From assembly GCA_036390995.1 (NCBI GenBank), contig DASWAT010000088.1:1-22966 (forward strand): a stretch of 22,966 bases of DNA. Reading direction: 5' to 3'. The first letter of the stretch is position 1. Each line of letters starts with the position of its first letter. The position numbers and the translations under genes were made by a program. Below the pieces are notes generated by a model. It worked only from the letters and a program-made list of their open reading frames with translations. It was not told the origin of the DNA and made no database searches. Positions 6,946 through 13,361 of this stretch are shown one piece after another. This DNA is from DASQQQ01 sp036390995. GTDB lineage: Bacteria > Actinomycetota > UBA4738 > HRBIN12.

Positions 6946-8023
6946 CGCTGCCTCCCTGCCCGGGCTTCTTCGGAGGGGGAGTGGACCGCCCGGGCGAGCC
7001 CGGTTTCGTCCCTCCCGGCTTCGGGGTGCCCGGCTTCGGGGTGCCCGGCTTGCGGCTCTTCGGTCCCTCGTGCCGGGTCCGCTCCTGCTGCGCGCGATCC
7101 ATCAGCGAACCCAAGAACCCCTTCTTCGCCGGCGCTGCCGCGCCGTCGCCCTTGGCGGCCAGGGTCTCCGCGGTCGGGCGGTTCCGGAGCATGAAGTACT
7201 GCTGTCCGATCTGCCAGGCGTTCGACGTGGTCCAGTACACCACGAGGCCCATGGGGAAGAAGATGCCGAACACACCGAACATGATGGGCATCACCTTGAG
7301 CAGGGCCTGCTGTTGTTGGGAAGCGGCCCCAGGCGGACTCGCCTTCTGCATCTGGCGCTGCTGGTAGTAGGTCGTGACGAACATCAGGACCGCGAACAGG
7401 TAGTAGGGGATCCGCTGTGGCACCGAGTCGCCACAGTCCACGGGGAACTCTTGCCGCTCCCCGTTCACGACGTCACCCAGCTTGGCGTTCGGACTGCCCG
7501 CATCCTTGGCGCTGCACAGCAGGTTCATCCACAGGAAGTCCGTCCCCGAGGGTGGGCCCGCTTCCGCCGGCGGCGCCGATCCGGGCGGCGGGTTCAGCGG
7601 GATCTGCTTGTCGATCTGTTGGTACAGCGCCGAGTCGGCCGGCAAGTGGACGGGGTGCTGGGGGAAGCGAACCACCGCGTACATCGCGATCAGGATCGGG
7701 AACTGCAGCAGGACCGGCCAGCACCCGGAGAACGGGTTCACCCCGTACTCCTTGTACAGCTTCATGATCTCTTCCTGCTGCTTGGTCCGGTTCCCCTTGT
7801 ACTTCTGCTGGATCTGCTTGACCTTGGGTTGGATGATCTGCATGTGCTGCATGGAGCGGACCTGGCGGATCCCGAGCGGGAGCAGCACCACTCGGATCAC
7901 CACGGTAAGCACGATGATGGACAGGCCGTAGTTCGGGATGAGGTCGTACACGCGGGCGAGCAGCCACCCGAACGCGTCCAGCAGCCCCTGCCAGGCAGGC
8001 GACCAAGGGACGGCGGCCATCAC
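6911..8023 (-). CDS. yidC: membrane protein insertase YidC/Oxa1
   Basis: YidC inserts and folds membrane proteins with or without SecYEG. The product is about 370 residues. An N-terminal helix is followed by GLSIIVLTVVIRVVLLPLGIRQVR, with the conserved Arg of the hydrophilic groove. A cytoplasmic coiled hairpin follows (QPKVKQIQQKYKGN), then the helix NPFSGCWPVLLQFPILIAMY. A roughly 85-residue loop comes next, Pro-rich with two cysteines, and then the last helices (PYYLFAVLMFVTTYYQQ and IMFGVFGIFFPMGLVVYWTTSNAW). The basic tail has PGTPK repeats. There is no lipoprotein signal. The start is GTG 8023, overlapping the yidD stop (GTGA), or ATG 8020 directly after it. Confidence 0.95.
   Translation of the reverse strand: MMAAVPWSPAWQGLLDAFGWLLARVYDLIPNYGLSIIVLTVVIRVVLLPLGIRQVRSMQHMQIIQPKVKQIQQKYKGNRTKQQEEIMKLYKEYGVNPFSGCWPVLLQFPILIAMYAVVRFPQHPVHLPADSALYQQIDKQIPLNPPPGSAPPAEAGPPSGTDFLWMNLLCSAKDAGSPNAKLGDVVNGERQEFPVDCGDSVPQRIPYYLFAVLMFVTTYYQQRQMQKASPPGAASQQQQALLKVMPIMFGVFGIFFPMGLVVYWTTSNAWQIGQQYFMLRNRPTAETLAAKGDGAAAPAKKGFLGSLMDRAQQERTRHEGPKSRKPGTPKPGTPKPGGTKPGSPGRSTPPPKKPGQGGSGAGSRKKRPKR
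7014..7043 (-). repeat. tandem 15-bp repeat in the yidC tail
   Basis: Two exact head-to-tail copies of CCCGGCTTCGGGGTG (plus strand) are followed by a partial third copy. They encode the PGTPK repeats in the basic C-terminal tail of YidC. Repeat-length change here would alter tail length without a frameshift. Confidence 0.85.
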
Positions 8024-8334
8024 GATGCGCTCACCTGCTCGGCATGTATGACGTTGTCATACGTGGCGTCACTGGTCCTGCGCGGAGGTACGTGGTCGAC
8101 CCCACCCTTGGTGAACGGCCCGCAGCGCAGGATCCGCCAAACGGCCAGGCCCGATCCCCTCACGGCCCCGTGAACGCGGATGGCCTCCTCCGCGTAGTGG
8201 GAGCAGCTCGGGTAGAAGCGGCATTGACCCCCGAGCCACCCCGAGAGCAGGAGGCGGTACACGTGGATGAGGCCGATGAGCCCAAGCCGAGCCGGCGTGC
8301 CCACCACCCAGACCATGCGGCGAAGAGGGATCAC
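8020..8334 (-). CDS. yidD: membrane protein insertion efficiency factor YidD
   Basis: YidD is a small membrane-associated protein that helps YidC-dependent insertion. The predicted 104-residue product has the family core LIHVYRLLLSGWLGGQCRFYPSCSHYAEEAI, with the conserved cysteines and the CRFYPSCS signature, then RILRCGPFTKGGVDHVP. The start is taken as GTG 8334 because it forms a GTGA overlap with the rnpA stop and has GGTGG just upstream. ATG 8316 is the alternative, six codons later. The C-terminus extends about 25 residues beyond the usual end. It overlaps yidC by 4 bp, matching the near-universal rnpA-yidD-yidC order. Confidence 0.92.
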   Translation of the reverse strand: MIPLRRMVWVVGTPARLGLIGLIHVYRLLLSGWLGGQCRFYPSCSHYAEEAIRVHGAVRGSGLAVWRILRCGPFTKGGVDHVPPRRTSDATYDNVIHAEQVSAS

Positions 8335-8717
8335 GTCCCCACCATCTGCGCGCGCGACAGAAGCTCCAGCATCTCGGCTACCAGGTCCTGTGTCTTGGCC
8401 CCGCGGATCGCCGCCCGGGCCACCAAGGCGATGTCGTATCCCTCCCGTACCCTGGGTGCGAGCTCTCGCCACGCGGCCCGCAGGATCCGCCTGGCCCGGT
8501 TCCGGACGACGGCACCTCCAACGCGCCGTCCCGCGATGAACGCCACGTTCCCCGAGCCGGGCGCGACAAACACTACCATCAGCCTTCCGTGAAGAGGTCT
8601 GCCCTCGGACAGGACCCTGCCGATGCTCGGCCCGCTCGTCGCCGCCCCGACGCGCTCAGGCGGACAGCCTGGTTCGGCCCTTGGCCCGCCGACGGGCCAG
8701 CACCGCGCGGCCTGCAC
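8331..8717 (-). CDS. rnpA: ribonuclease P protein component (start uncertain, overlaps rpmH)
   Basis: RnpA binds the catalytic RNA of RNase P, which trims tRNA 5' leaders. The conserved portion is clear: GRVLSEGRPLHGRLMVVFV, then the RNR signature in AGRRVGGAVVRNRARRILRAAWREL, then GYDIALVARAA. The C-terminus is at 8331, with a GTGA overlap into yidD. The start is a problem. Between the rpmH stop (8656) and the conserved domain there is no in-frame ATG, GTG or TTG. The only in-frame ATG, inside GRLMVVF, would remove the first conserved strand. The nearest upstream in-frame candidate is GTG 8717, inside rpmH, giving 128 residues and a 62-bp overlap. A CTG in GRVLSEG is another option. Confidence 0.85.
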   Translation of the reverse strand: MQAARCWPVGGPRAEPGCPPERVGAATSGPSIGRVLSEGRPLHGRLMVVFVAPGSGNVAFIAGRRVGGAVVRNRARRILRAAWRELAPRVREGYDIALVARAAIRGAKTQDLVAEMLELLSRAQMVGT

Positions 8718-8793
8718 GCGTCCGCATCCGGATCCGGAACCCGTGGGTCTTCTTGCGCCGGCGGTTGTTCGGCTGGAACGTTCGCTTGGACAT
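8656..8793 (-). CDS. rpmH: 50S ribosomal protein L34
   Basis: This 45-residue, very basic protein is the standard bacterial L34. It begins MSKRTFQPNNRRRKKTHGF, continues RIRMRTRAGRAVLARRRAKG and ends RTRLSA. It is a structural part of the large ribosomal subunit. The start ATG at 8793 is fixed by the invariant N-terminus. It is the first gene of the leftward cluster and is divergent from dnaA, as in most bacteria. The rnpA reading frame stays open all the way through it in another phase. Confidence 0.98.
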   Translation of the reverse strand: MSKRTFQPNNRRRKKTHGFRIRMRTRAGRAVLARRRAKGRTRLSA

Positions 8794-8815
8794 CGTGCCT
8801 CACGCGGTCGAGAAA

Positions 8816-8832
8816 GCCGGCCCTCGGCCGGC
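8816..8832 (-). other. hairpin in the rpmH 5' leader
   Basis: GCCGGCC and GGCCGGC form a perfect 7-bp GC stem with a 3-base loop, about 23 bases upstream of the rpmH start and downstream of the proposed promoter. It would form in the leader RNA. A role in autoregulation or mRNA stability is possible but not shown. Confidence 0.4.
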
Positions 8833-8839
8833 GCGGCAG

Positions 8840-8869
8840 AGTATACGAGAGCGCGTCGCCGCGGGACAA
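8840..8869 (-). promoter_or_regulatory. candidate promoter of the rpmH operon
   Basis: On the minus strand, TTGTCC (8869-8864) and TATACT (8845-8840) are separated by 18 bp, a good match to a housekeeping sigma-70/SigA promoter. It points into rpmH, and the start codon lies about 45 bp downstream of the -10 box. Confidence 0.6.
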
Positions 8870-8935
8870 AGCGTGTGCGGGCAGAAAGTGCGCCAAAAGG
8901 CCATGCTCGAAGCGTCGTGGGGAAAACCCCGGTGC

Positions 8936-8941
8936 TATAGT
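8936..8941 (+). promoter_or_regulatory. candidate -10 box for dnaA
   Basis: TATAGT is the best plus-strand -10 hexamer in the rpmH-dnaA gap and lies about 105 bp before the dnaA start. I do not see a good -35 box at the right distance, so this is tentative. A near-DnaA-box TGGGGAAAA (8918-8926) lies just upstream. Confidence 0.35.
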
Positions 8942-8961
8942 CCGCGGCGCCTTCCCCATGG

Positions 8962-8998
8962 CGGCCCCGCCGGGATCCGGACCGCGGGGCCGTTTCCC
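8962..8998 (+). terminator. GC-rich hairpin followed by pyrimidines in the dnaA leader
   Basis: CGGCCCCGC (8962-8970) and GCGGGGCCG (8984-8992) form a perfect 9-bp stem around a 13-base loop that contains GGATCC. TTTCCC follows in the plus direction. If the -10 at 8936 is used, this lies in the dnaA leader and could act as an attenuator or mRNA structure. The T-run is short. Confidence 0.4.
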
Positions 8999-9008
8999 TT
9001 CCCCAGGG

Positions 9009-9041
9009 TTTTCCACACGTGTGGAAAGGTGCTGTGGAATC
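9009..9041. promoter_or_regulatory. DnaA-box cluster at the dnaA start (18-bp palindrome)
   Basis: TTTTCCACA (9009-9017) and TGTGGAAAG (9020-9028) are opposed DnaA boxes that together form the perfect palindrome TTTCCACACGTGTGGAAA at 9010-9027. A third box-like TGTGGAATC follows at 9033-9041. The cluster ends 4 bases before the dnaA ATG. Binding here would be well placed for autoregulation of dnaA and may add to origin function. Confidence 0.8.
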
Positions 9042-9045
9042 AGGC

Positions 9046-10434
9046 ATGGCGGTCACATCCTTCGAACAGGCTGCTGAGCGGACGTGGTCGCAGGTCGTGG
9101 ATCGGGCCCGGCGCGAGCTCTCGGAGAGCTCCTTCGCCATGTGGTTCTCGGGGGTCCGCGCCACGAGCCTGCATGACGGCGTCCTCGAGGTGGTCGCGCC
9201 CTCGGACTACGTTCGGGACTGGCTTGCCAAGCACTACCTCGGCCTCATCCAGTCCGCCGCCACCGACGCCTTCGGCTCCACGATCCAGGTGCGCCTGGAC
9301 GCCTCCGAGGAGCCGGCCGAGCGGGCCCCGATCCCCGACCCTCCGATCCCACAGGGCCCCACCCCCCCTCGTGCACAGACGGGGGCGTCCACGCTCGGCG
9401 CGCCGGGCCTGCCGTTCCCGAACTACACGTTCGAGGCGTTCGTTCCCGGCCCCAGCAATCGCTTCGCGCACGCGGCCGCCATGGCCGTGGCCGAGGCGCC
9501 GCCGTCCAAGGCGTACAACCCGCTGTTCATCTACGGGGGTGTCGGTCTGGGCAAGACCCACCTCATCGTCGCCATCGGCCACCACATGCACCGGCTGGCC
9601 CCGCGCCTGCGCGTGAGGTACGTCACCTCCGAGAGCTTCATGGCGGAGTTCATCAAGGCCGTGCGTGAGCGGCAGGGCTACCAGTTCGCTGCTCGATACC
9701 GCGACATCGACGTCCTGCTCGTCGACGACATCCAGTTCTTGGCGAAGCGCGAGGAAACGCAGACCGAGTTCTTCCACACGTTCAACGCGCTCCATGAGAA
9801 GGAGCGCCAGATCGTGATCGCCTCCGACCGCCAACCCCAGGAGCTCGGCATGGAGGAGCGGCTCCAGAGCCGGTTCCGCCTGGGCCTCTGCGTGGACGTG
9901 CAGCCCCCGGACCTCGAGACACGCATCGCGATCCTGCAGTTGAAGGCGCAGCGAGAAGCCGTCCACGTGCCCGACGACGTGATCGAGTTCGTGGCCAGCA
10001 AGTTCGACCAGAACATCCGTGAGCTCGAAGGGGCGCTCGTCCGCGTGGTGGCCTGGAGCGACCTCACCGGCCACCCGATCGGGATGGAGCTTGCCGAGCA
10101 CGCTCTCGAAGACCTCCTGCCGCAGGCTGAGGCAGAGATCCCTCCGCAGCTCATCGTGGAGGAGACGGCCAAGTACTTCAGCCTCACGGTCGACGACCTC
10201 GTGTCGAAGAGCCGGTCGCGTCCCCTCACCACCGCCCGGCACGTGGCGATGTACCTCGTCCGCGAGTGCACCGGTATGACGCTCCCGAAGATCGGCGAGC
10301 TCTTCGACCGCGATCACACCACCGCGCTCCACGGGATCAACAAGATCAATGGCAGCATGCGCAACCGCGAGCCGGTGTACCGGCAGGTCCAGGACCTGTC
10401 CCGGATCATCCGAAACCGGGCGAGGAACCTGTGA
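9046..10434 (+). CDS. dnaA: chromosomal replication initiator protein DnaA
   Basis: DnaA binds oriC boxes, oligomerises with ATP and melts the origin. With ATG 9046 the product is 462 residues. Domain I begins SFEQAAERTWSQVVDRARRE and a short Pro-rich linker follows. The AAA+ domain has NYTFEAFVPGPSNRFAHAAA, Walker A YGGVGLGKTHL (about residue 164) and Walker B VLLVDDIQFLA. The C-terminal domain IV has RPLTTARHVAMYLVRECTG and the DNA-binding signature FDRDHTTALHGINKI. In-frame GTG codons at 9019 and 9034 are possible starts, but they lie in the DnaA-box cluster, and ATG 9046 matches where homology begins. It is divergent from rpmH and followed by oriC and dnaN. Confidence 0.97.
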   Translation: MAVTSFEQAAERTWSQVVDRARRELSESSFAMWFSGVRATSLHDGVLEVVAPSDYVRDWLAKHYLGLIQSAATDAFGSTIQVRLDASEEPAERAPIPDPPIPQGPTPPRAQTGASTLGAPGLPFPNYTFEAFVPGPSNRFAHAAAMAVAEAPPSKAYNPLFIYGGVGLGKTHLIVAIGHHMHRLAPRLRVRYVTSESFMAEFIKAVRERQGYQFAARYRDIDVLLVDDIQFLAKREETQTEFFHTFNALHEKERQIVIASDRQPQELGMEERLQSRFRLGLCVDVQPPDLETRIAILQLKAQREAVHVPDDVIEFVASKFDQNIRELEGALVRVVAWSDLTGHPIGMELAEHALEDLLPQAEAEIPPQLIVEETAKYFSLTVDDLVSKSRSRPLTTARHVAMYLVRECTGMTLPKIGELFDRDHTTALHGINKINGSMRNREPVYRQVQDLSRIIRNRARNL

Positions 10435-10636
10435 GCGAGGCTGTGGAAACCGTGGGAACACGTGTGGGCGACGGTGCATGGCCGCCTGCGATCTCCACCA
10501 CTTTCCCCACGGCGTCCCCATGTCCGACACGTCCGGTACGCTCGCAGTTGAGGGGGGTTGTCCCTTTTTCCACAGGCCCTACTACTACTGGAAGAGAAAG
10601 AAGGGCAGATCGTAGAAGCCGTGAGGGGGTGGACAG
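10435..10636. other. oriC: replication origin (oriC) between dnaA and dnaN
   Basis: This non-coding gap holds DnaA-box-like sequences: TGTGGAAAC (10442-10450), a weaker CTTTCCCCA (10501-10509) and TTTTCCACA (10566-10574). The last is followed by a 4-base GC spacer (GGCC) and then CTACTACTACTG (10579-10590), which reads on the other strand as 3'-GAT-GAT-GAT-GAC-5'. Box, GC spacer and DnaA-trios is the arrangement of the B. subtilis unwinding element, also located between dnaA and dnaN. A purine-rich stretch (GAAGAGAAAGAAGG) follows. No strongly AT-rich unwinding element is present. Confidence 0.85.
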
Positions 10637-11740
10637 GTGAAGTTCCGGTGTGACCGAGATGCGCTGTCCGAGGCGCTTCAGATCGTGCAGCGGGGCGTGT
10701 CGTCGCGTCCGGGGATCCCTGCGCTGACGGGTGTCCTGATCGAAGCAGGCGCGGAGGGTGCCCTGACGCTCACCACGACCGATCTGGAGGTCTCGGCCCG
10801 CCTGTCCATCGAGGTCCAGGTGCAGGAGCAGGGGATCGCCCTGGTGCCGGCTCGGCTCCTGGCCGACACGGTCAAGAGCCTCTCGGACGCGCCGGTCGAG
10901 TTCGAGGCCGATCAGGGACAGGCTCGGATCCGGTGCGCGGCCTACGAAGGTTCGCTGCGGCTGCTCCCGGCGGAGGACTTCCCGAGTCTGCAGCCACCAT
11001 CGGGCACCCGCGTGGTCGTGGACGCCCCCACCTTCGCGGAGGCCGTTGGCCAGGTTACGCGGGCCGCATCGCGCGACGAGGCCCGTCCGGTGCTGACGGG
11101 CGTGTTGGTGGAGGTCAGCCGGGAGGGTTTGACACTCGTGTCCACGGACTCGTACCGGCTCGCGGTTCGCGAGCTCGTGGCGACCGCCGGAGGCGAGGCA
11201 AGGGTCATCGTTCCGGAGCGGGCGATGTCCGAGGCCGGACGCGCCGCCGGTGGCGTGGAGAAAGGCGAGGTTCAGCTGTTCGCCGACGAGAGCCAGGTTT
11301 CGTTCCAGATCGGCCAGCTCATGCTCACGTCGAGGCTGATCGAGGGGGAGTTCCCGAACTACCGGCAGCTGCTTCCCGAGGCGTACGACAGCCGCCTGAC
11401 GGTCTCGCGGCAGCAGCTGATCGACGCCGTTCGGCGCGTGGGGCTCCTGGCACGCGACACCTCGCCGGTGCGGCTCGAGTTCAACGCGCTGGGCGTGAAG
11501 CTGTCCTCGTCATCACCCGACCTCGGCCAGGCGGTTGAGGCCGTGGAGGCTCGCTACGAGGGCGAGGAGCTGACCGCGGCCTTCAACCCCGGGTACCTGG
11601 CCGACGGTCTCGCGGCGGCCACGGGTGAGAGCGTGCGGCTGGAGGTCCGGGACGGGCTGAAGCCGGGCATCGTGCGAGGGGAGAGCGACGACTTCACCTA
11701 CCTCGTGATGCCGGTCCGGCTGCCCACGCCGGTGGGCTGA
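10637..11740 (+). CDS. dnaN: DNA polymerase III beta sliding clamp
   Basis: DnaN forms the dimeric ring that tethers polymerase III to DNA and recruits repair partners. The 367-residue product begins MKFRCDRDALSEALQIVQRG and contains three repeated clamp domains of about 120 residues each. Their starts are visible at the N-terminus, at RVVVDAPTFAEAVGQVTRAA and at RLTVSRQQLIDAVRRVGLLA. Typical segments include VLIEA, LTTTDLEVSARL and EGEFPNYRQLLP. The C-terminus ends YLVMPVRLP, the hydrophobic cleft strand. The start codon is GTG, preceded by GAGGGGGTGG. It is followed 14 bp later by recF. Confidence 0.97.
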   Translation: MKFRCDRDALSEALQIVQRGVSSRPGIPALTGVLIEAGAEGALTLTTTDLEVSARLSIEVQVQEQGIALVPARLLADTVKSLSDAPVEFEADQGQARIRCAAYEGSLRLLPAEDFPSLQPPSGTRVVVDAPTFAEAVGQVTRAASRDEARPVLTGVLVEVSREGLTLVSTDSYRLAVRELVATAGGEARVIVPERAMSEAGRAAGGVEKGEVQLFADESQVSFQIGQLMLTSRLIEGEFPNYRQLLPEAYDSRLTVSRQQLIDAVRRVGLLARDTSPVRLEFNALGVKLSSSSPDLGQAVEAVEARYEGEELTAAFNPGYLADGLAAATGESVRLEVRDGLKPGIVRGESDDFTYLVMPVRLPTPVG

Positions 11741-11754
11741 TCTCCGGAGGCTCG

Positions 11755-12870
11755 TTGCGCCTGCGCTGGGTGGAGCTTCGCGGCTTCCGCAACCACCGCC
11801 AGACGCGTCTGGATGAGGTTCCCGATGGTCTCGTCGTAGTGGTCGGGCCCAACGGTGAAGGGAAATCCAACCTGCTCGAGGGCGTGGCCTTCCTGTTCTT
11901 CCTGGCTTCCCCGAGGGTCTCGGCCACGCAGCCCCTCGTGCTCGAGGGGGCCGAGGCCGCGTACACGCGCGGTGAGATCGACACGCTCAGCGGCCGGGTC
12001 CTCGTGGAGGTGGAGATCCCGGGACACGGAGCGAACCGCGTCCAGGTGAACCGATCGCCCGTGCGGCGCAAGCGCGACCTTCGCCGCCAGGTCCGGGCCG
12101 TGTTCTTCGGCCCGGACGATCTGGACATCGTGCGGGGGGACCCCTCGCAGCGGCGACGGTTCGTCGACGAGGCCGCGACGACCCTGTGGCCCCTCAAGGA
12201 GTCGGTCTTCACCGCCTACGACCGCACGCTGCGCCAGCGGAATCGCCTGTTGAAGGACTGGGAGGGACGGGGTTCGCCCGCCGGCCTCGACGCGTGGGAC
12301 GCCGAGCTGATCGAGAAGGGGACCGCGGTGATCCTCCTGCGGGCCGAGGCGGTGGCGAGTCTGACCCCTGCCGCGGAGGAGGAGTTCCGCCACCTCTCGG
12401 GGTACGGGCTGGCATGTGAGTACCGCCCGAACGTGCCAGCCGGCGGATCGGACGGTCTGTCCCCCGAGACACTCGTAGAGGTCTTCCGTGCGCGCCTGGC
12501 CGAACGGCGGAGCGACGAGCTCGTGCGCCGGACCAGCCTGGTGGGACCCCACCGAGACGATCTGGAGCTCGCGGTGAAGGACCTCGGCGCGCGGAGCTTC
12601 GCCTCCCATGGCGAGGCGTGGGCGGCCGCGCTGTGCCTCCGGCTCGGCCTGGGTGCGGCTGTGGAGACCGAGGTCGGTGAGCACCCGGTGATGCTGCTGG
12701 ACGACCCGTTCTCTGCGCTCGACCCCCTCCGGCAGGGCCAGGTCGGCGAGCGACTCTCGAAGCGGGGCCAGGTGTTGATCTCGGTGGCCGATGAAGCGCA
12801 CGTCCCCGGCCATGCCGAGGCCGTGTGGGACGTGTCGGCGGGACGCGTTACGGTTCGCGGGGAGGGCTGA
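11755..12870 (+). CDS. recF: DNA replication and repair protein RecF
   Basis: RecF is an SMC-like ATPase that helps load RecA at single-strand gaps. The 371-residue product starts with TTG, placed by CCGGAGG at 11744-11750 and by the conserved opening RLRWVELRGFRNH. Walker A reads VVGPNGEGKSNLLEG. The ABC signature region is SHGEAWAAALCLRLG, which diverges from the usual SQGQQRTLAL. Walker B is VMLLDDPFSALDPLRQ, with Ala where many homologues have Glu (SELD). These deviations are common in actinobacterial RecF, but they make ATPase details worth care. The stop overlaps the ATG of the next gene by one base (TGATG), indicating an operon. Confidence 0.94.
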   Translation: MRLRWVELRGFRNHRQTRLDEVPDGLVVVVGPNGEGKSNLLEGVAFLFFLASPRVSATQPLVLEGAEAAYTRGEIDTLSGRVLVEVEIPGHGANRVQVNRSPVRRKRDLRRQVRAVFFGPDDLDIVRGDPSQRRRFVDEAATTLWPLKESVFTAYDRTLRQRNRLLKDWEGRGSPAGLDAWDAELIEKGTAVILLRAEAVASLTPAAEEEFRHLSGYGLACEYRPNVPAGGSDGLSPETLVEVFRARLAERRSDELVRRTSLVGPHRDDLELAVKDLGARSFASHGEAWAAALCLRLGLGAAVETEVGEHPVMLLDDPFSALDPLRQGQVGERLSKRGQVLISVADEAHVPGHAEAVWDVSAGRVTVRGEG

Positions 12871-13223
12871 TGCCGTCGAGCAAGGGATGGCGCGGGCGCA
12901 AGGACGAACGGACCCTGCGCGAGACACCGATCGGCGAGATCGTTGACGGGCTGCTGCGGGAGCGGGCGTTGGCGAGGGGCATGCCGGTGGGGAAGCTGGC
13001 TGCTTCGTGGGCAGACGTGGTCGGCGCCCGGCTGGCCTCGGAGTCGGCGCCGCTCAGTCTGGACGCGGGCATCCTGGTGGTGGCTGCGAGTTCCGGACCG
13101 TGGGGCGCGCAGGCCCGGTTCCTGGCCTCGGAGATCCTCCGAAAGGCCAACCAGGCGCTCGGCTCGGACCAGGTGCGAACCGTCCAGATCGTGGTCCGCC
13201 CCGATCCACAGAAAGGCTTGTAG
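12870..13223 (+). CDS. dciA: DUF721 protein, DciA-like helicase partner
   Basis: This 117-residue basic protein belongs to DUF721, whose studied members (DciA) bind the replicative helicase DnaB and support its loading in bacteria lacking DnaC. Recognisable segments are TPIGEIVDGLLRERAL, VGKLAASWADVVG and the strand-rich DAGILVVAASSGPWGAQARFL followed by ASEILRKANQALG. The start is ATG 12870, overlapping the recF stop by one base. An earlier in-frame start lies inside recF and is rejected. The recF-DUF721-gyrB order is the standard actinobacterial one. The family call is firm; the biochemical role is taken from homologues. Confidence 0.88.
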   Translation: MPSSKGWRGRKDERTLRETPIGEIVDGLLRERALARGMPVGKLAASWADVVGARLASESAPLSLDAGILVVAASSGPWGAQARFLASEILRKANQALGSDQVRTVQIVVRPDPQKGL

Positions 13224-13275
13224 CGCAGAGCGTTCGGTGCACGCGACGACTCGGGCGCGGGGGGGTCCGGGTTGG

Positions 13276-13281
13276 TAGAAT
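13276..13281 (+). promoter_or_regulatory. candidate -10 box for gyrB
   Basis: TAGAAT, preceded by GTTGG, lies in the 138-bp gap between dciA and gyrB and is the best promoter-like hexamer there. No clear -35 is present at the proper distance. A small inverted repeat TGAGGCCCCTCA follows in what would be the leader. Confidence 0.4.
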
Positions 13282-13361
13282 CTAGGGGTTGTTCCCCGCG
13301 TGAGGCCCCTCAGCGTCAGCGGCCGCGTGTCGCTGTGCGTGGGTCACGGCACGGAGGTTCC

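Noticed and set aside
8718..9164. N-terminal extension of the rnpA frame beyond rpmH into the dnaA side
   Set aside because: The residues are low-complexity and unlike RnpA, the frame passes the rpmH promoter candidate, and a 277-residue RnpA would be far too long.
9040..10530. A 496-codon open frame antisense to dnaA
   Set aside because: DnaA is certain on the plus strand, and the antisense product shows only codon-bias composition.
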